From contig NC_081159.1 in assembly GCF_012432095.1 (NCBI RefSeq), positions 12,744,001 through 12,808,000 of the forward strand: a stretch of DNA of 64,000 nt. The letters are read 5' to 3'. The translations under genes and the position numbers were made by a program. The DNA comes from Onychostoma macrolepis (taxonomy: Eukaryota; Chordata; Actinopteri; Cypriniformes; Cyprinidae). Of this stretch, positions 24,684 through 36,239 are shown piece by piece. Numbering within the stretch: the stretch's first letter is position 1; each line of letters begins with the position of its first letter. The notes beneath the pieces are model-generated. The model had not been told where the DNA came from. It worked only from the letters and a program-made list of their open reading frames with translations, and did no database searches.

Positions 24684-27600
24684 TTAGTTTTACTGTCACT
24701 TCTGATCATCTTTATGCATCCTTGCTGCATAAAAGTATTGGTTTCATTCAAACAAACTTACTGACCTAAACTTTTAAACAGTAGTGTAATTGGAAAATAT
24801 TTGTTATGTTGTGATAAATATGAAATGAATTGTAATAGAAGAGTCAAGGACATTCATGAATGTATGCAAATATACCTGCAGAGAACCCAATGAGGAAGAC
24901 CATGTACACGACAAGGAATCGACGAATTTCCCCAAGAACCATCTGACAACAATTAAAGAGTGTGAGCACAAACATGAAGTAAAAAAGCCTGAACTGTGAG
25001 GACTAGTCTACACTACAATGAGGCAATAAATGTGTTGCATAACATCTTTCTACTGCGCTACACAAACCATACTTTACTAACACTCTACAGGACGATAAGA
25101 AAGACAAATATCCCTCACCTTTTGTATCATGACACTGTAGATTCCCATATTTCTGGACCCTCTGGAGAAGTAGAGTAAATTTACCCAGCTCAAGGCAAGA
25201 CACAAAACTAGACAGGCCAGATATTTATCATTACCAAAACAGTAGAGTAGAGCACAAGCCAGGAAGAGCACGGCCTGCAGAAAACTAATTCAACAAAAAG
25301 TCTCATTAGGAGGAGTAAACAATGAATGTATACACTTACTGATTACTGTTTGTAGCATAAAAAATTGTTTTACTAGTACAATTTAGCTGTGTGATGTGAA
25401 TATAGAGTACACTACATACAGTGCCCTCCATAAGTACTGGAACAGTGAAGACAAAATTGTTCTGTTGGCTGTGGAGTCAAGACATTTGCAAATATGATGA
25501 AAAGATGAATATGAGACAAAACTACAGAATGTCACATTTTATTATTAGCCGTTTCAACACATACATGTTTTACCAAATAAAAAGAACAGCACTTTTAGAG
25601 TTCATCCCACTCATTGATGTGAGCATAAGTATTGGGACAGTTGAACATAAGGCAGATATAAAAGATTAAAAGCTATTATTTAGTTGCAGATCCCTTGCGC
25701 ACAATCACAGCAGTGAGTCTGTGACCCATAAACATCACCAGACTCTTGGTCTCATCCTTTGAAATACTTTTCCCAGCCTTTAATGCAGCCAATTCCAATT
25801 GTTGCTTGTTTTGGGGAGTTTCTGCCTTTACTCTCCTCTTCAGCTGGTGAGATTCATGTTCAATCGGATTTAAATCTGGAGATTGACTTGGGCAATCTAA
25901 GACTTTCCATTTCTTTGCCCTTATAAATTCCTTGACTGAACTGGCAGGGTGTTTTGGGTCATTGTCCTGGTGCAATATGAAGCACTTCCCAATGAATCTG
26001 GTGGCATTTTCTTAAATATTGCTAGGCTAGATGGTTTTGTACCCTTCTAAATTCATTCTGCTACTGTCATCATACATTAAGTCATCAGTAAAGTTGAGAG
26101 GGCCTGTTCCAGAGGCAGCCATGCATGCCCATGCCATGACACCACCTCCACCATGCTTTACAGATGAGGCTGTATCCTTGCGATCATTGCAGTTCCCTTT
26201 TTTTCTCCACATTTTTGCTTTCCCATCACTTCGATAAAGGTTCATCTTTGTCTCATCGGTCCATAAACACAGTTCAAACTCTAATCTTGCCTTTCTATTT
26301 TTGGAGCTGGTCAGAGATTTGTATCTTGCTGTGTAGCATCTGTAATTCTGTGTCAGTCTCCTGAGGACAGCAGATTGTCAGAGCATCACCCCAGCTTTCT
26401 GGAAGTTGTTGGTGATTTTACAGACACGTCTTTTAGGATTCATTTTCATAGCTTTTATGATTTGTCTGTCATAAACTACAGTTGTTTTCTCAGCCGATCA
26501 GGTCATTGTTGGTTGCTGGTTTCCAAACTCTTGATTTCTCCATGCCCTTTGTTTTTGCTATAGCTTAAACGGACTTTCTCTTTTCTCTTTAGCATCCAAA
26601 TTGCTTGGTTTTCTCTCGAAGTCAGCTCCCTCGAATTCATCCTGGTTCGTGTGTGTCATCATCGAATGCAAGACTCAGAATGCAGAAGTAATGGATATAA
26701 CTGATACGACACATTCCCTGCTTTTAATATCTGAAGAATTAATGCAACAGGACACAGCTGATCACTTAGAAAGACCTGCGAGGCAACTGTCCCAATACTT
26801 ATGCTCACATCAGATAGGGGGATGAAACTCTAGAAGTGCTGAACTTCTTAGCTGGAAAAACATCTGTGTTGAATCACCCAATAATAAAATGTGACATTCT
26901 GTAGTTTTGTCTCACATTCATCTTTTAATCATATTTGTAAATGTCTTGACTCTACACCCAACAGAGCAATTTTGTCTTCATTGTTCCAATACTTTTGGAG
27001 GGCACTGTATATGATTTCAAAAACTCAGCCATTTGATAAGTTTAAACTCTAACCCTAGCTAGTAGAATTATTGGCAAAGAATGTAATTTCAAGCATATTG
27101 ATCTATAATTGGTTAAAGTAAAAAAAAAAAAAAAAAAGAGTGCTAAATAAATTATTGATGCTGAAATAAATATTAGAGAGTGAAAGCACTCACAAAAGCT
27201 GATCGGTGTATCCATCTATAACCAGAGACTGAAATCTTGGACGCTTCCTTAACATATCTATTAACTTAAAAGATAAAGGAATTCAGTCATTTCTGTAAAA
27301 AATAAAATAAAATAAAATAATCATTTTGTATATGAAAATTATAATATGAATTAGTTTTTTAAACAACAGCATTAGATACATACCCCTCTAATAAAGAAGT
27401 AAAGTGCTCCAATGGTAGTTATGATGTGTCCTGTCAGAAGCAGATACCCTTCGCTACCTTTTCTATAAGGATATGGAGGCTTTAATGACTGAAAGAGAAG
27501 AGTTAGATGATGAATATATTTAAATAATGAATCATTCACATTTAAGCATAGGTTTGAATTAGACACTGAACTGGAATAAGTTCATTGTCTGGTTAATGTC

Positions 27601-30600
27601 ATTATGCGTATTTTCCCTAAAATTACTTTTATTATTTTCTCTGTAAATGCAAATACACCAAATGCAGTGAAGCAGCAGAACGTCAAAGAGGCGGGGTTTT
27701 GAGTCTCCACCTCTGGGCTGTATACCTACTTGGCTGTTGTTAAAGACCTTCCCTGTTTCACGGTGAAAAGCTGCTGCAGTGAAGATGAAAAGGTAGATAA
27801 CATAAACGATAAAGTTGAACATGAACATCGGTTTGGCAAATTTCTCCCACTTCTCTTCAATTAGTCGGCTTAATGGCTCAATATGGAGCATCTCGAGGCG
27901 ATTCTGAAATCAGATCAAATAACATGTTGGTATCAACTTCTTTAAAATGAAACATTTTGCTTCAATGGAGTAGTAAAGTCTAATATATACATTTTAGATT
28001 CTAGAATTAATTAGTATCACATTAACAGCATGTCATCTCACAGGAATCTCACTGCCATAAACGATTATCTCCAGCGCAGAGTTCTTGTCGTAGGTGTCGA
28101 GAGAGCCGAGGTCATACAGAGACGAGCACACTGGACCGTAGGCCCACTCCGTGATCTTCCGTGACAGATGGCGCCGCCCCGTAAACTCCCGCTGCAAGAT
28201 GTGCTTTAACATCTAGTTGACAAATGGAAATCAAATCCGAATGATTTTATCAGGCTCTTTACAAAATTTGCTGATTACAAATGATTGACAAACGTTCTAT
28301 TTAGTCCCTTGCCTTTTGGCAATGCACTAATTTTAGTAATCAGCCAAGCTAGCAACATCATCAGCTAAAATATAGAACAAAAGCAATACAATACAATAAA
28401 AACTTTAGGTTAAAGTAAAGGTTATGACCGTCACTGTAGACTTCATGATCGTTAAATAATTTACACTGTTAAGGTGGCACAGAAGCACTTCTGAATGTTT
28501 AGGTGTCTACACAGACTGTTTAATGCTGCTCAGGGGTGGCAGAAATGCAGCGATTACGACTGTATACCTTAATGCTAGGGGCTGATGTGGGTCTGAGCTG
28601 GCATTATTTAGTCAGGCTTTAATACAGCATTGTGTCTTTACACTGAATTTTGAGCAGGCACAGAGAAGCCTTAACTCAGCTGTGTAAAGATGCCCCAGTG
28701 TGAAATCAGTGTGGTGTCTGATTTAATGCCATGTGCTGAAGGGAAATAACTTCTCAAATCACATGAGGACTAACCATCTACACAAAATCAGGAACATCCA
28801 AAAACAGAAAACAGAACTGACACTTAAGAAATACATACTGCTTCAAATGAATCACTGCTTCAAATACTGGTATTTTGCAAAACATAAATTGTTCATTATC
28901 TTGGAAATTCAACAATCAGTAAACACCAGAAAAAGGTTTACCCCCAGTTTTCCTGTTTTGGCAGCTAGTGTGAGTGGGGTGAGTTCTTCATTATTTTTAA
29001 TGTCCTCCAGCTTGATCTTGGGGTGAAGTTGGTCAGCTTTGATTAAGATGTGGTCATACATGGCGATGACAAACTTTGTGTTTTCAGGACTGTTATCAGC
29101 TATGGATACTAGTGCGTGAAGCACCGTGTTTCCATGAGAGTCCTTCTTCCTGACATCCACCGCCTGGTAAGGGTTGTTCATAAGAAAGTCCACAATGTCT
29201 TGCTGATTAGTGCAAGCGGCCAGTGACAAGGGCAGCTCACCTGTGCACAAAAGGTGTAAATGATGCAGGTAAGCCTAGGTACCCACAAAAATGGGTCAGC
29301 AACATTGAGAACAATAAGTAGATTTTGAAAAGGACTTGCATTTGAAAAGCAGCATTTCTGCTTAATAAATTATATCAAAATTGCAAAAGTTTAACAATAC
29401 ACTTAGACCTACCAAAATAGAAGCTTGTTTTTTGATTGGGCTGAAAGAATTTCCCACAGGCTTTCGCATGGACATCAGCCCCTTTTTTAACCAGCATCTT
29501 TACAAATTTTGCACTCCTCCGTTCAATTGCAACATGGAGTGCTGTCTGACCTGTCTCAAAGAGATCCGTCGATAACATTGTAAAATGGATGGTTTGGACA
29601 TGTTAAATATGATCAATATTCTCTTAATTTATAAAAAATAAATGACTAATGTTAGCTAATATTAAAATTAGATCTAATAATAATTACACTAATAAAAACA
29701 TTATGTAATATGAAGCCATGGCTCTGACCTTTGTAGAAACCGTCTGTGTAAGCAGCATTGACAAAAAAATTTAAATCTCCCAATTTCTCTGCAATTTCCA
29801 GCAGATGTTCAATAGTGTCATTCTCGCCTTCCCTCAAGTTTAAAAGTGCTTTCAGCAGGGCTGTCTTTCCACTGGACTTATCTAAAGACAATATAAAAAC
29901 AGTTGTTTCATTATTTAATAAATATCTGTCATGAATTCACAGTACTCTTACTCTTTGTATACTACACCATTCAAATGGTTGGGGTCAGTAAGATTTATTT
30001 ATTTATTTATCAAAGAAACAAATATAATTATTCAGAAAGGACATCTTAAATCGCTCAAAAGTCATGGTCTTCAAAGTTTGTACAGTGAGCACTAAATAAG
30101 CATATTAGAATGATTTCTGAAGGATTACGATGACTACTATGAATTCAGATTTGCCTGCATTTTTATCAAATAAATGCAGTCTTGGTGAACACAGCAAACT
30201 TCTTTCAAAAATCTTACCAACCCCAAACATTTGAACGGTAGTGTATTTGTTGTTGAATACAATTACATTGCGAGTCGGTGAGCCGTTTCATGTTTTTGTG
30301 CAGGTACTGATGTAAACCCTGCAGTTTAGACACATCGCCACTGGACACGGCATCAAAAAGCCTCTTGAGGTTAAACCTCTCACTGTCCTGCTGAGCTGGT
30401 TCCTCTTTCACTTTTCTGATTCCCCTGTGTGCAGAATGTATCTGATAAAGTAAAGATTTCTAGTGTTATGTTTATCAGACACTCCGGTGTGGTTTAAGGA
30501 GGCCCCTTACCTGTCAAAGTGTAGGTTAACTTTAATTGTGGGTGCAGACTCCTCTGTCTCATCCAAGTAGTTAGAATCCATAGGCCTCCTGTCCTTTGAG

Positions 30601-30698
30601 GTGCCTTTTTTCATCTGTTTGGCCTTTGACCTTTCCTCCTCTGTCAGGTCATCCGTCTCCAGGAAGAATGTGGGGCTGCTGTCTCTTGATTTACTCAT
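23495..30698 (-). CDS. trpv1: TRPV1-like cation channel, tandem copy A (15 exons)
   Basis: Exons, 5' to 3' on the minus strand: 30698-30511, 30424-30267, 29881-29729, 29550-29413, 29240-28942, 28212-28042, 27903-27730, 27488-27384, 27264-27194, 25284-25119, 24942-24876, 24565-24255, 24126-24005, 23782-23680, 23607-23495. Phases agree through exon 13. The product (about 779 residues) has ankyrin repeats at about 70-360 (GKTALLKALLNL, TALHVAIERR, ELPLSLAACTNQ, GNTVLHALV), S1 in exon 7, S2 in exon 8, S3-S4 in exon 10, S5 in exon 11, and in exon 12 the selectivity filter TIGMGDLEF and S6 YILMLNMLIALM, followed by the TRP box IWKLQRA. The family is a plasma-membrane, heat- and ligand-gated, Ca2+-permeable tetramer. 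Residues matching rat T550 and E570 are Val and Gln. The length of exon 14 around 23695-23705 decides the C-terminal frame, and I could not settle whether one base is missing relative to copy B. Intron 9 hosts a Tc1-like element. Confidence 0.9.
24605..24790. repeat. Dispersed cyprinid repeat fragment with (AT)n run, in trpv1-A intron 11
   Basis: Contains GAAAGTTCAAATGCACACCA, an AT run at 24648-24678, TGCTGCATAAAAGTATTGG and an end reading AAACTTTTAAACAGTAGTG. The same intron in copy B (40490-40860) has a longer version of the repeat. Confidence 0.65.
25419..27007 (-). mobile_element. Tc1/mariner-like transposon in trpv1-A intron 9
   Basis: Terminal inverted repeats of about 224 bases (25419-25643 and 26784-27007) begin CAGTGCCCTCC and share GTGAGCATAAGTATTGGGAC at their inner ends. 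The element is flanked by TA on both sides and is 1589 bases long, normal for Tc1-like elements. A degraded transposase lies inside on the minus strand. The matching intron in trpv1 copy B (near 41465) has no such insert. Confidence 0.92.
25676..26700 (-). pseudogene. Broken Tc1-like transposase
   Basis: Two minus-strand open pieces match the Tc1 DDE transposase. 26245-26027 holds the GGGGVMAWACMAASGTGPL region, which normally follows the first catalytic Asp. 25975-25676 holds HQDNDPKHPASS (second Asp) and SPDLNPIEHE (the Glu of a DD34E set). The two are separated by a frame break near 25976-26026, and the N-terminal DNA-binding part (toward 26700) has several stops. It is not expected to make active protein. 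Confidence 0.8.
29965..30245. repeat. Dispersed cyprinid repeat in trpv1-A intron 2
   Basis: Reads ACCATTCAAATGGTTGGGGT to CCCCAAACATTTGAACGGTA, with inverted ends. An almost identical copy at 46585-46865 lies in intron 2 of trpv1-B, so this insertion predates the duplication. Confidence 0.75.
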
Positions 30699-32172
30699 GG
30701 TGATGTCTTCTTAGTCATACAGTAGAAATTAAAGCCTGTAAGTGTAAGTGATATCATTCACAGGACATTAGGTTTCTATTTCATACAAATAAGGTCTAGG
30801 AAATGTGAGCCTGACCACAATTAGCAATTTTACCTTTATGAGCAAATGGGACATTCTTACACTAAATTTAAAATGAGGAGTTGTGCTTAATTATAATTAC
30901 TAAATGGTTCTTCCTTTGTGACCGGTCAAATTGATTTTTGATATAATGTAGACTAAGAGCTGCTTTTGTAAGAGTGGAAGCTGCTTGAGTGTTATAATGG
31001 ATCATCATCACATTGTGTCTTCTCATTTTAAACACCATTAGAGGAAGGGGTCACAAATGATCCAAATGGAAACTCTGTGACAGCTGAAGTTGAAGGATAT
31101 GCAGAACTACTGCTACTGTTATATATGGCTTAAGTTTATGTGTATCTCATTGCTAGGGCTCTTCATAATAACAGCTAGAATAATTTTGGAGATGTGTTGA
31201 TATGCGGTTCTGATCATAAGACCACATAGGTCTATATAAACCATCTGTTGGATCTGTGGTTATCTTTGGTACGCAATAAAAACATTCTTAATCAAAGTAA
31301 AAACATGGATTCATTTACATGTCAAAAGAGATTCTCAAAGATACAGAAGATAGAGAAACAAACAAAAAAGTAAGCTGTTTCAGTTTATATGTGCAAGTAG
31401 AGATGGTGCAAATAGTTGCATACTCTAATAGACCCTTGCTAACTGAATTATTAATATCTCTTGATGCTGTTACATGGTATATGATCCCATCCAGGAAATG
31501 GGCCATTATTGTCCCATCAAGGAAAACTTTCCCTGAGAATACATGGAAATGCTTTTCAGACAAAATGCAGTATCTGATGCATTGATATTCTGTACTATAG
31601 AATATAATAACTTAGCCTCTTTGTAAATGGCTTCATATACAATTACATTCTCTAAATGGCAGTGAGAGGAAATAATAATCCTGCATGAAGAAACTGCATT
31701 ACACTGTCTTTGGGTAATCATGTAGTGTAATGTCAAAAATAGAAACAATTAGCTACTAACACTTGGCTCCCTTTTGACCGGGTTCCTCAGCATATATGTG
31801 ATCTATCTTGAGACATTCTTCCATGCATCTCTCACAAAGCTGGTTTTGTATTTAAAAGTCAGTTTTATTAATGAATCAGTTTAGATTTTACTTTTATAAG
31901 TTAATGTGACATTTGAATACCAGTTAACATCACTAATTATGCTTGGATGATATTTCAGTGATTGTCCTTTCTGCTGAGACCATTTAAATTACACTTCATT
32001 TATAAAATAATTCTATTAACAGCTAGCGCTGTGAGAGTAAGAGCTAATGAATCATCTCAATGTGCCTTTTTGGTTCAAAACACCAGTTAAAAGAGGAAGG
32101 GGACAAAAACAATTCAGATGGAAACTCTGTGACAGTAAGTAAGAAAATACAAAATTAGTTTCACTAGTTTTA

Positions 32173-32212
<40 letters not shown>

Positions 32213-32274
32213 TTGAGCATATTTGTATCTCAGATTAAATACAAACTCAAATTGCTGAAATCATTAGGGGAAAG

Positions 32275-32445
32275 TACATTTACATTTACATTTATGCATT
32301 TGGCAGACGCTTTTATCCAAAGCGACTTACATTGCATTCAAGTTACAGTTTTTACATTTTATCAGCTCTTGCTTTCCCTGGGAATCGAACCCATGATCTT
32401 GGCGTTGCTAGCGCCATGCTCTACTATTTGAGCTACAGGAAAGCT
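32275..32445 (-). mobile_element. tRNA-derived SINE, HAmo-like
   Basis: Read on the minus strand, the head is tRNA-like, with A-box-like TAGCTCAAATAGTAGAGC and B-box GGTTCGATTCCC. The body ends with the LINE-like tail whose plus-strand form is TTTGGCAGACGCTTTTATCC. This matches my memory of the cyprinid HAmo SINE. The paired site in unit 2 (near 48330) lacks it. Confidence 0.75.
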
Positions 32446-33869
32446 AATTATGAAAGTAATTATGTGTAATAATAATATTAGTCATGAGTCACAGTTCCTC
32501 ATTTAAGGCACAGACTACAAACAATAGACAACCATAAAATAGACATGGAACATTATTTGGATTCGTCAAAACAAGGATTAATGTTTAATGTGCATATCAA
32601 AGTAAGGAAAGGGTGTCAAGGATGCTAGAGATATTTTGAAATCATGAAGAGAATTGAGCATATTCGACGCGTATGTGAAAGCAGACTCCTCGATTGGTGA
32701 GGCAGCACAGATTGTTAAAGAGTCTAACATGCTGTATATTTGACGGACAAATTATATGAGTTAATGTTGTTTTACGCTAGATGATGACCTAATGTGCAAT
32801 TGCAAGACGCTGGATAGTCTTAGTTAGTAAAATATTATGACATGGCCTCTCTGTAAATGGGTTCAGATAATATTACAGCAGAAACTGTACATTACACAGA
32901 CACCATCTTCAGATCATCTCACTCACTACATTATGAGATTTGGCACTTACGCTGCATGTTTTGGGTCACGAATGTTATTGTCAGCTTTAAAAAGACAAAC
33001 ATTAAAACTGATCTGCAAAAAAATTAACTGAAGTAGATCTTTATAGGTTTTAATATGGTTTACTACACTAGCAAAATCTGAATTTATTTAAATATTGCCC
33101 TAAATTATTTAATATGTAGGAGTAAATTATGAAACATTTGTACTCACCAATTAATTTCTGTTTTTAATCCATTAGATAAAGTATCCAGTATCAATGAGCT
33201 TGATTCCTTGAGCACGATAACCCTCTCTCTCTCTCTCTCAGTGTCAGAGAGGAAGATAAGGCAAGATGTTTTGAGGTTGCTGAGAGCCTTACAGAAAGGC
33301 GGGATGTATTGATTTTTTGAGTATGTTGTTACGTATGTTTTGCCATGTCCACGCCTTGTTGTAGCTAATTTATAATCATCCATATATACAATGCACTAGA
33401 AGTCATCAAGCTCCTTCTTAAAATGCTTCATTCTCATTTAGCAACACTATATTCTACTACATATCTTAACTATCCAAATGATCAATTATTCATGTGCTGG
33501 AATGCATTTAATATCGAATAAGTATCTCTGAGCAGCATGTTTGGTTTGGAGCAGCATTCAGGTCACCACTTATCTGTTGAGACTGTTCTGTTGGGCAATT
33601 TCACTTTCGTAGCGCGCAGGGTTTCCTGTATAACACTGGAGGACTGTAAAGCGGTTTTAGTGCATACATGGTGGTTTTGGTGCATAGATTACGTGAACAA
33701 AATTAAACCTTAGCATGCAGTCGATTCGCATGAAATGTGATGATACTGTATATTCCAACTGTTTATTAACATTTAAAAATGCCACTGAACATTTTAAACA
33801 ATATTTTGTCATTTCAAGGCTTTGTTCAGTCATTTAATGGAATTCTGAAATATTCTTTAAAAATACATA

Positions 33870-34257
33870 TGTAACCCTGGACCACAAAACCAGTCTTAAG
33901 TCGCTGGGGTATATTTGTAGCAATAGCCAAAAATACAGTGTATGGGTCAAAATGATTGATTTTTCCAAATCAAAAATCTTTAGGACATTAAGATCATATT
34001 CCATGAATTTTTGTAAATTTCCTACTGTAAATATATCAAAACTTCATTTTTGATTAATAATATGCATTGCTAAGAACTTCATTTGGACAACTTTAAAGGT
34101 GATTTTCTCAATATTTCGATTTTTTTGCACCCTCAGATTCCAGATTTTCAAATAGTTGTGTATCGGCCAAATATTGTCCGATCAATGGAAAGCTTATTTA
34201 TTCAGCTCAATTTCTGAAAACCGACCCTTATGACTGGTTTTGTGGTCCATGGTCACA
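33870..34257. mobile_element. Non-autonomous DNA element, TGTAACCCTGGACCACAAAA ends
   Basis: The left end TGTAACCCTGGACCACAAAA is inverted at the right as TTTTGTGGTCCATGGTCACA. It is absent from the corresponding position in unit 2 (near 49760), so it arrived after the duplication. About 388 bases, non-coding. Confidence 0.75.
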
Positions 34258-34460
34258 TATTGTTTTGTATTTTACAACACAGTGGTTTTGTATTGCACTC
34301 AACAACAATAGTTACAGAATGAACAATAGATGAATTTGACCCGTGTTAGTCCAAAATAATGGGGGTTTTTTTTAAATTGATGAATGATACAGTATTAAAT
34401 ACAATTAATTAAGATTAATGTAATTAAAGTGTGATTATTAATACATTTTAATACAAAAGA

Positions 34461-34652
34461 TAGCCCTACCAGTAGGTCAGATGTCTCAGAGACCAACATG
34501 TTCTAAAGTGTTATATATTTTTTTGGAGTTTTGGCAACTCCAACCGCTGAGTCAACATCTTTTCCGTAGACTACATGAAATGGAAATGCTCTCTCCACTT
34601 CCCGTTGCAGAACTGTGTTACATGACTGTGCTGCCACTACCAATTATACACC
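34461..34652 (-). pseudogene. Truncated shpk last-exon fragment
   Basis: The plus-strand segment from GGCAACTCCAACCGCTGAG to ACCAATTATACACC matches the last exon of the intact shpk (50090-50207). It is cut off at 34652 by the duplication breakpoint. A small deletion after the IIGSGS codons shifts the frame into a stop, and the normal C-terminal end is replaced by a T-rich stretch. It is a dead by-product of the segmental duplication. Confidence 0.88.
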
Positions 34653-34718
34653 AGTCAATACATTTCAGTCAGTGAAGTCAATGCAATCTCTTATTTACAT
34701 AAGGTAAACATAAAACTG
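34653..34718. other. Short unexplained joint after the duplication breakpoint
   Basis: These 66 bases match neither the sequence beyond the shpk breakpoint nor the left edge of unit 2. Confidence 0.4.
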
Positions 34719-34918
34719 CACTGTAAAAAGTGATAAGTTGACTTAACTTTAAAAAATTAAGTAAACCCGTTGCCTTAAAATTTTTAAGTAAATGATAATT
34801 AAAAAAAATAAGTTAATTGAATTTTTTTTTTTTTTAATTATTATGTACTTAATAATTTTAAGGCAACGGGTTTCCTCAATTTTTTTAAGTTAAGTCAACT
34901 TATCACTTTTTACAATGT
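34719..34918. repeat. Palindromic MITE (about 200 bases)
   Basis: The two halves are inverted copies: CACTGTAAAAAGTGATAAGT and AAACCCGTTGCCTTAAAA on the left return as CTTATCACTTTTTACAATG and TTTTAAGGCAACGGGTTT on the right. The transcript would fold into one long hairpin. Confidence 0.85.
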
Positions 34919-36207
34919 GCTTGGTTTATATTTTTCTGTATGCAATTGTAGGCCTAAATAATACATATTTTAAAATTGCCAATGAAGTTTGTTAGAACTG
35001 TAAGTGAACTTTATTACTGCACTTTAGTAGTGTGACAAAACACATTTGTAGCCTAAAGATTTCTTGTTCTGAAACCACTTAAGCTCACCATTGCTACCAC
35101 CTCATCCATTTGCAGCAATGAGGTCGGAGAAATAGATGAGTCCAATTCAATAGCAGCTTCCGATTAGACCTGCGCAGCGCTTATATTTTAATCAGAATCA
35201 GAGTAGCAGATGAACGGAAGATGGCTTTCTCACCACAAGAGGGCATTATGAATACTTGGTTATGCCTTGGTTATGGCCTGCTGCGTTCCAATCCTTTATA
35301 AATGAGATCTTCTGTGACATTCTAAATCATTGTCATTGCCTACATTGATGCCATTTTGATCTACCTGTGAGCAACACATCCCTCATGTAAGAACTGTCCT
35401 GTCTCGATAACTGACTTACCATTTGTATGTCAAGGCAGAGAAATGTGAATTCCATGTCTCAAGCACAACCTTCCTGAGCTATAACATCAGTCACAGAGGA
35501 GTGGAGATGGACACCGCAAAAGTCAGGGCAGTCACCGAGTGGCCACATCACAGTAAAATAATTACAGAGGTTCATCTATAGAAGGTTCGTCTGTAACTAG
35601 AGTACCATCGCGGCACCTCTAATTTCATTACTCAAGTGAAAAACCTCAGCTCCAATACAGAAACATCCAGATCCTGATGACTATCGTCGAAGTGGATCCT
35701 TCTGACTTTGGTATTGGAGCAGTTTTATCTCAGAGACCTGGGAACCCAGGTAAATTGTTCCCTTGTACTTTCTTCTCTAGAAAGTTAACTGCTGAAAGGA
35801 ACTATGATGTGAGTAATAAGGAACCGTAAGAGCAGCACTCGAGGAATAGAGACACTGGCTGGAGGGAGCCCGACATCTTTTTCAAGTTCTTACGGATCAC
35901 AAAAATCTGCAAAGCATCTTAACCAAAGTCAGTCAAGCTGGTCATTGTTCTTTACGAGGTTCCAGTTCACAGTCATTTATCATCCAGGCAGCAAGAATGT
36001 TAAAGCTTGTGCTCTATCACAAAGATTTGAATTAAACCTCCTGTTGCCAAGGACCTATTCGATCTCCCTCTCTTATTGTAGCACCTATTTGTTGAGGAAC
36101 TGCAAAAACAACAACAGTCAGAGTCAGCCCAGAATGTCCACCTGCCCTGCATTATGTCCCTAGGTCTTTATGCCAATGAATCATGCACAGAGTTGTATGT
36201 TAAATCT

Positions 36208-36209
<2 letters not shown>

Positions 36210-36238
<29 letters not shown>

Positions 36239-36239
36239 C
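36210..36239. repeat. (TG)n microsatellite in the retrotransposon remnant
   Basis: About 13 TG dinucleotides. Confidence 0.85.

Larger units (their letters stand above)
30699..34460. other. 5' flank of trpv1-A inside duplication unit 1
   Basis: No coding exon is supported. The segment pairs with 47320-50000. About 440 bases (32576-33015, partner 48344-48785) differ at only about three positions. The apparent short ORF there is shared simply because the DNA is nearly identical, and it resembles no known protein. An upstream non-coding trpv1 exon or promoter may be here but cannot be placed. A (CT)n run lies at 33224-33239. Confidence 0.6.
21817..34652. repeat. Tandem segmental duplication, unit 1
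   Basis: This stretch aligns collinearly with 37998-50207. The left edges share CACACAGCCAGTACATAAC (here 21821, there 37996). The right edges share ACCAATTATACACC (here ends 34652), after which the sequences differ. The unit includes a full trpv1-like gene, its 5' flank and the 3' end of shpk. It lacks the insertions found in unit 2 and carries its own: a Tc1 element at 25419, a SINE at 32275 and a MITE at 33870. Confidence 0.9.

Noticed and set aside
24996..25178. 60-residue plus-strand ORF identical in both units (partner 41067-41249)
   Set aside because: Antisense to trpv1 exon 10 and its intron; identical because that tract is identical.
32370..32445. Functional tRNA gene
   Set aside because: The A and B boxes are present, but the sequence is the head of a SINE with a LINE-type tail, and the clover-leaf is not maintained.
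32837..33031. 64-residue ORF conserved between the two duplication units (partner 48604-48798)
   Set aside because: The DNA is nearly identical over a wider block, so conservation of the ORF carries no extra information. It has no family resemblance and no splice context.
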